DNA of 64,000 nt from Perognathus longimembris pacificus (taxonomy: Eukaryota; Chordata; Mammalia; Rodentia; Heteromyidae), in contig NC_063166.1 of assembly GCF_023159225.1 (NCBI RefSeq), forward strand, positions 50,145,649-50,209,648, written 5' to 3'. Position 1 is the stretch's first letter, and each line of letters opens with the position of its first letter. Below the pieces are notes generated by a model that searched no databases, was not told the origin of the DNA, and saw only the letters and a program-made list of their open reading frames with translations. The position numbers and the translations under genes were made by a program. Positions 58,495 through 64,000 of the stretch are shown piece after piece.

Positions 58495-58732
58495 GCTACT
58501 GGGCACCAGTGACTCAGACCTGTAATCCTAGCTACACAGGAGGCTGAGATCTGAAGATAGTGGTTCAAAGGAAGCCCAAGGAAGAAGTCCATGAGACTCT
58601 TATATCCAACTAGCCACCAGAAAGTAGAGGTGTGGATCAAAGTGGTAGAGTGCTAGCTAGCCTTGAGCAGAAAAACTCAACAGTGGCCAGGCCCTGAATT
58701 CAAGCCCATGACTGATTAAAAAAAAAAAACAA
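58495..58732 (+). mobile_element. B1+ID dimeric SINE
   Basis: CTACTGGGCACCAGTGACTC start, AGGAGGCTGAGATCTGAAGA, TTCAAGCCCATGACTG, A tail. Confidence 0.87.
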
Positions 58733-60732
58733 AACTGAGAAATATAAAGTTACTTTTATTGTTCCTGTAGATAATTAATAAAAAGCCAAGTAACCCTGAT
58801 CTTCTTTTTCTTCACACCACCTGTGAGGCTTTGGAATAACCCAGTACTGGGAAAACCAAGGCTTTTTTTATTTTATCATTTTCTTTCCTCCAGGAAACTC
58901 AGCACTATTTACAGAGATGAATGCTATAAGACAAAGTGCTGTCTTGGGCATTCAGAGCATCATATAAGGCCCATCAAGATACAACCATTGTCCCTATCCA
59001 TTTTTGTTAGCTCCAAATTATAATAAGTTATTTCTAGAGTTGATAATAATTTAAAATCTTATAAAATTTCCCTGGCTCAAGGTAGTTGCCAATGAAACTT
59101 TTATAACACAAACTTGAAAAAGAATACAGCCAACTCATCAATTAACGTATGTCCCAATTTTCTTTTGTGAAACAACAATAGAAAATAAGTATTATAATTA
59201 ACCATCAGATTCAAACTCCTTGCCATTCTCCAACTCCCCTATAAGTTGTAAGTTTAAACAATTCATTGAGTCAAGGCCTTAGCTGACTGGTTCATGATAG
59301 ATGATATACAGATTGGGTTTGAGATTTGTGCCAGCATTGAGCTTGTCCTTATCCATCCACACTGGCAACCACAGAGCCTCCTTGGAGCTCTGCCAATCAG
59401 GGCCTATTGGTACTGAGGTCCTTCAATATTTTCCCTGGAAAGGCCACCATGAAAGCAGAATTCCTAGTTCTACATAAGATGTGGGATTTTTGAGAAAGTA
59501 TGCCAGCAGGTATGTGTTTGGTTCCCGTGGTCTGTGCAGCTCGTAAGTCTCTCAGTCTATTTTTGTGCCCTCTGCCCAGAGGACCAGAAGAAAAACATAA
59601 AATGTTGGCCCCAGCCATCCTCCCACAGAAATTTGGACCAATTCTGAAGTCTGGGTGGACCTCAACCTCTGAGGGTTCTATGCAGAAGGGACTCTCTGGC
59701 TCCTTTCACATATGCTTAGCTCTCTTAGCTATGTAACAAAGATGCACCCTAATTTTTTTCCTCAGAGTCCCCTTCCACATGCCACACTTGTCCCTCTAGC
59801 TGCCCCAGTCTTTGACATGTAGTTTAAGCCTCACCTTCCCCTGCTCTCATGAGCTCTCATGGCTCTCACAAGCCACATGAACAAGGAATTTCTGTAATGC
59901 TTCTTTGATTCTAAGTTTTCACTCCAAAAGGAAGGTACACAAAAAAAAATCAGTCTTAGATTTGACTTTGAAAACCTGAATTGTTTCCCCAAAGTAGGAG
60001 ATTCTTGGAAGGTATTCAGATGAAATTAGCCTTTATCACACTTTCATTTCTATAGTTCCTGGTAGAATAAACTTGTTTTGAGCAGGAATTTCTTAAACTT
60101 TGACTGGTTTTGAGATTTTTATTATTTAGCAAATTGGTGATTTAAAAAAAGAATACTATAGACCTTTGGTTGTAAGAAACAGAAAGTCCCCATATCAAAC
60201 ATGTTTAAGAGGAATTTTTGGAGGGGTATTGAGTAGTTCACAGCCTGGATAGAAGATGAGACAAGTAAATAGAAATGAAACAGGACCCAGAACAGGAGGC
60301 AGAGAAATACCAGACATCTACACAGCAGGAACTGATCATCTCCTCTGAAGATTTTTAGAATAAATAAATCTAACATTTTCATCTGCTAGAAATTCAGCAA
60401 TCCAGAAGTAAAAGTCTGGGTCAGGAAGGCTCTTGGCTGGTTCCCTGACGTTTTCTAAAGTTGTGAGTAGAAGGTACTGGAGAAAGGATCCGAGGATCCC
60501 ATCTGCTTCTGTGGTAGAGGAGGGAACTGCCTGGTTTCCCTTAACGCTAGGAGTACATACCATGTAATAAAGCCAATTCCCCAAAAAGAACTCAGTCCAA
60601 GTGTTGTTAGGAAGGGGAAACAGATGGTGGGCAATAATAATAATAAAAAGTGACATATGTCTACCAAAACTAGGCATAGACTTTATAGGCACCATGAAAC
60701 ATAGGCTGTGTGCAGTACTAACTCTTCTTGGC
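58733..60732. other. Unique sequence, about 2 kb
   Basis: No gene recognised. A 119-codon minus-strand frame (60,336-60,695) has no family resemblance. Confidence 0.4.
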
Positions 60733-60976
60733 TTTTATTTTTTCCTGGGACTTGAACTCAGGGCTTGGGTGCTGTCCCTGAGCTTTTTTGCTCAAGGCTA
60801 GTGCTCTACCATGTGACCATGTGCTGCCACAGCAGCACTTCCTTTCCTTTTCTGAGTCGTTTATTAGAAATGAAAGCCTTTTATACTTTCTTGCACAGGC
60901 TAGCTTTGACCCCCGATTCTCAGATCTCAGCCTTCTGAGTATCTAGGATCACAGGCATGAGCCACTGAGGCCTGGC
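60733..60976 (-). mobile_element. B1+ID dimeric SINE (minus)
   Basis: GACTTGAACTCAGGGCTTGG, GCTCAAGGCTAGTGCTCTAC, CAGATCTCAGCCTTCTGAGT, GAGCCACTGAGGCCTGGC. Confidence 0.87.
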
Positions 60977-61208
60977 AGGATTTACTCTTTGTATGAAGCA
61001 TTATTGTCCAATTGCTAAGACCTTCGCAAAAGAGAAGCTTTATTCTTCTTTGTTGACATCAAGAGCAACTTTGGATCTGCTGGCACTGTACCCTGGGCAG
61101 ACCACTTAAATGATAGTGACTACATTTAGGACTGTTCTTATATCTCAAATGTAAGAGACAAGAAGCCACTTGAGAATGTAAGTCAAATGGACATTGAGAA
61201 GTCAGTAT

Positions 61209-61424
61209 AAGCTGGGCACTGGTGTCAAATGCCTGTAACCCTAGCTACTCAAGGGGCTCACGTCTGAAGAATCGTAGACTGAGACCAACGGGGGCAGCTA
61301 AATTCACTAGACTCTGTCTCCAAAATTTCCAGCAAAAACAGAAGGCTGGAGGTACAATTCTGATGATAGAGAACTAGCCTAACAAGTATGAGGCTCTAAG
61401 ATTAAACTCCAATACTGCCAAAAT
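61209..61424 (+). mobile_element. Old B1+ID dimeric SINE
   Basis: AGCTGGGCACTGGTGTCAAA, CTGTAACCCTAGCTACTCAA, GGCTGGAGGTACAATTCTGA, ATTAAACTCCAATACTGCC. Confidence 0.75.
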
Positions 61425-62714
61425 ATAGAGTTCTGTGTAGAGCAAGCATTAGACTTCCCATGGGAACTAGTAGAACAATTTGAAGAGACACCTTGGAGAC
61501 TGTTAAGTGGGCGATACAACACTGCAGAAAGAGATTAAAGTGCATGCCTGCCATGGTAAAATACAGGTGACATGGTTTAAAGCAAAGCATCAAAAGTAAG
61601 AATGTGAAGTTGTGTAAGACTTATAGCCCTCTTCTTAGAGATGGGTGACAGAAATATAGGATTGTTGGAGTTGACCCAAGATTGTTCTTTTCCCCAGACT
61701 AATAAGTAAACCAATTGTGGACATGATTTTGGCTGAGGCAGGGCTGCTTGTTGAATAAGACAGAGGCTCAAAATCATCGCGTCTCATCAACTCAGCCAAA
61801 TCAGTGGATCCCCTTTCTTCACAACATCATAAGATGCTCATACGTACATAGGAATGTAATACCCACTCCTTGACCCAAAACCAAACATTTGGGGGCAGTT
61901 ACAATAAATTCACAGTGTTCATAATCTTTGCATCCCCAGATCTCTGCCAAAAAGAAAAGGAAGAAAGAGCAAAGAAAAAGCATAATCACTGATATTACTA
62001 TTTTGTGCAGTAGATGGGAGTTTCCAAAAACAATAACAATTAATTTTCTTTGGTGGTATAAGCCAAAACACCAGTGAGGTGCCAGGTTTCCATGATCTTC
62101 TGAGATCATCTGGCATCTGGGAACAATGACTGTAAGGAACAAGCCCTTAGAGGCCAGTAAAGTTCTGCTATAACCCCAACTTGAGAGGTTTCATATCTTG
62201 GCCATTCTGCATCACAGCAGGTAGAAAACCCAGGATGGAAAAATGTCAGTGTGGATACCAGTTTCCTCCACAGAAATATTACCTCAACATAGCTAAAATC
62301 CTTAGAGATCTTTTCTGCATCAAGCTTCAAAAATACACTAGCCTTGGCTTCAGATGCCTTTTTGACGCTGCTCCAGACATATTTAAGAAATGGGTCTAAT
62401 TTTGAAGGACACAGTTGGGCAATCATCCAAGATCTAAAAGTGGAATGGGCCATCCTGATTTTATGCAAAAAGAAGTTTAAGTTAAACACAGCCCAAACTG
62501 AAACTTTTGAAGGCTGAAATTTACACTGATATCCCATCAGATCATAAAGGGGAGATGTAAGACACAATGGAAGAGGTGCATCTTTATAATTTGGGGCTTG
62601 AAAATGCCCTTTCATTTATTTTTCCAACATTGAGCATCCTGTCATGGGCACACTTATCTTTACTATCAAGACTTCTAAAATCCCATGACAATTGGCCTTT
62701 AAGATACAGTATTG
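61425..62714. other. Unique sequence with a 169-codon minus-strand frame
   Basis: The minus-strand frame 62,615-62,106 is the longest in the window outside L1 and simple repeats. It has ordinary amino-acid composition and no recognised domain. Possible splice motifs are a GAG|GTAATA donor within it and a CTTTTTGGCAG acceptor near 61,945. No known gene is recognised. Confidence 0.3.
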
Positions 62715-62951
62715 AGCCTTGGTGCTGGTGGCTCATGCCTGTAATCCTAGCTACTCAGGAGGCTGAGATCTGTAGATCATTGTCCAAATACAGCTTGAGC
62801 AAGAAAGTCTATGAGACTCTTATCTCCAGCTAATCACTAATAAGCCAGAAGTGGAGTTGTGACTCAAGAAGTAGAGCACTCACCTTGAGCAAAAAATGCA
62901 GGGACAATGCCTTGAGTTCAAGTCCCAGGAACTGGCGCACACACACAAAAA
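62715..62951 (+). mobile_element. B1+ID dimeric SINE with short (CA)n tail
   Basis: GAGCCTTGGTGCTGGTGGCT, GCCTGTAATCCTAGCTACTC, AGTTCAAGTCCCAGGAACTG, then GCGCACACACACAAAAA. Confidence 0.9.
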
Positions 62952-63021
62952 GGAACTTTGGAACTAATGTTTTCCCATCCACAGACAATCTCGCTCTGCA
63001 TCCTGAAATGCTAAATGGAAA

Positions 63022-63024
<3 letters not shown>

Positions 63025-63057
<33 letters not shown>

Positions 63058-63274
63058 CGCATGTGTGTGTTTGTGTGCTGGTTCTGGGGCTTGAACTCAG
63101 GGCCTGGGCGCTGTCTGTAAGCTTCTTTTGCTCAAGGCTTCTTTTGCACTCTACCATTTGAGCCACAGAGCCACTTTTGGCTTTGTGGACTTTTCTGCCC
63201 AGGCTGGCTTCCATCCACAGATGGATTTTAGCCTCCTGAGTAGCTAGGATCACAGGCATGAACAATCAGCATCT
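63025..63274 (-). mobile_element. B1+ID dimeric SINE (minus) with (GT)n tail
   Basis: (GT)n at 63,025-63,076, then GGGGCTTGAACTCAGGGCCT, TTGAGCCACAGAGCCACTTT, CTGAGTAGCTAGGATCACAG. A small duplication of CTCAAGGCTTCTTTTGC lies within it. Confidence 0.9.
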
Positions 63275-63543
63275 GGTGATACTATTTTTTATCTAGGCTT
63301 TCTTTTCCTTCCTCAGTTGCCTATCGTGATGTGATATTGTCAAGATAAACTAGTTAACTCATTGGATGGTAGCCAAACAATAAAAATATGGGAAAATGTC
63401 TCAGAAAGATTGACTTTAATTAAAAATGAAAAGAGTAAAAAGCACAAAATGACTTACATATTCCACTTAGAACATACAATAGGAAGGAATAACATTAGGT
63501 ATTGAAAAGATGCACAAGGATAGGCATCAAATAGGTGCTGGGA

Positions 63544-63759
63544 GGGCTGGGGATATGGCCTAGTGGCAAGAGTGCCTGCCTCGGATACACAAGGCCCTAG
63601 GTTCGATTCCCCAGCACCACATATACAGAAAACCGCCAGAAGCGGTGCTGTGGCTCAAGCGGCAGAGTGCTAGCCTTGAGCGAGAAGAAGCCAGGGACAG
63701 TGCACAGGCCCTGAGTCCAAGGCCCAGGACTGGCAAAAAAAAAAAAAAAAAAAAAAAAA
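63544..63759 (+). mobile_element. Young ID-dimer SINE
   Basis: TSD AGGTGCTGGGA at 63,533-63,543 and 63,760-63,770. Intact B box GGTTCGATTCC and a tail of more than 20 A residues, so one of the youngest copies here. Confidence 0.95.
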
Positions 63760-63764
63760 AGGTG

Positions 63765-63770
<6 letters not shown>

Positions 63771-63806
<36 letters not shown>
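63771..63806. repeat. (GA)n microsatellite
   Basis: About 17 GA units just after the distal TSD of the SINE. Confidence 0.95.
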
Positions 63807-63808
<2 letters not shown>

Positions 63809-63849
63809 TGTACACATATGCATGTAGACATGATAGATCAGTACCAAAG

Positions 63850-63930
63850 CCATGACTACTACCACTTATTGAACACGGGCTAAAAGACAGGTTGTACTTT
63901 GCAAGCTTTGTCTGCTAGCAGCATTAGCTC
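63850..63930 (+). mobile_element. MIR-like fragment
   Basis: CTACCACTTATTGAACACGG, then a diverged AGCATTAGCTCACTGA string: MIR 5' and central pattern, incomplete. Confidence 0.5.
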
Positions 63931-64000
63931 ACTGACAGTGCCCCTCCCTGCCCCCTGAGACCACATTGTTCCCATACGTGCCAACACATCTTCCTGATGA

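Noticed and set aside
211..64000. CRISPR-like or phage/defence-type repeat arrays
   Set aside because: No regular repeat-spacer structure was seen. All regular repeats are microsatellites or SINE/L1 copies, and the DNA is clearly mammalian.

Overview
This is nuclear mammalian DNA, not prokaryotic. It has no operons, no dense coding and no rRNA, tRNA or CRISPR, but LINE-1 (L1) and tRNA/7SL-derived SINE retroposons fill much of it. Mammalian ancient repeats (MIR, L2, one MaLR-type LTR) are also present. The commonest young SINE is a dimer of two ID-like (tRNA-derived) units. A second, older SINE joins a B1/7SL-like left half to an ID-like right half. ID-related dimers like these point to a rodent. 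From memory of SINE families I lean to Castorimorpha (pocket mouse or kangaroo rat type), but that is inference.

Layout. 1-3190: SINEs and a three-deep nested insertion, in which an L1 sits in a SINE that sits in an older SINE. 3190-9190: mostly unique DNA with SINE and L1 3' fragments and one exon-like segment near 8.5 kb. 9190-11510: two L1 3' ends; the first appears to carry a 3'-transduced segment, with 17-bp target-site duplications (TSDs) around the whole unit. 13.2-15.3 kb: an ancient L1 carrying three SINEs. 15.3-25.4 kb: unique DNA, SINEs and microsatellites. 26,665-34,260: a full-length minus-strand L1 with 14-bp perfect TSDs, a CpG-rich 5' UTR, an ORF1 split by a SINE, and an ORF2 with two frameshifts and two nonsense codons. 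34.6-35.25 kb: a degenerate CACATA-type repeat. 35.9-39.4 kb: the longest repeat-poor stretch. 40.3-50 kb: a cluster of L1 3' ends, two of which show the 5' inversion typical of twin priming. 50.6-54.3 kb: an ancient L1, L2 fragments and a MaLR LTR, the L1 and LTR each interrupted by a SINE. 55.8-64 kb: more L1 3' ends, SINEs and unique DNA.

No complete host gene is recognisable. The window is probably intergenic or intronic. Three short segments have good splice-site geometry (8477-8630, 36062-36110, 57800-57845) and are given as low-confidence candidate exons. The L1 ORFs are the only recognisable coding sequence, and none encodes a full working protein. I did not find a new multi-gene system. 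The most informative content is the set of readable retrotransposition events: nesting, 3' transduction, twin priming, tail-to-tail L1 copies, and SINE tails grown into microsatellites.
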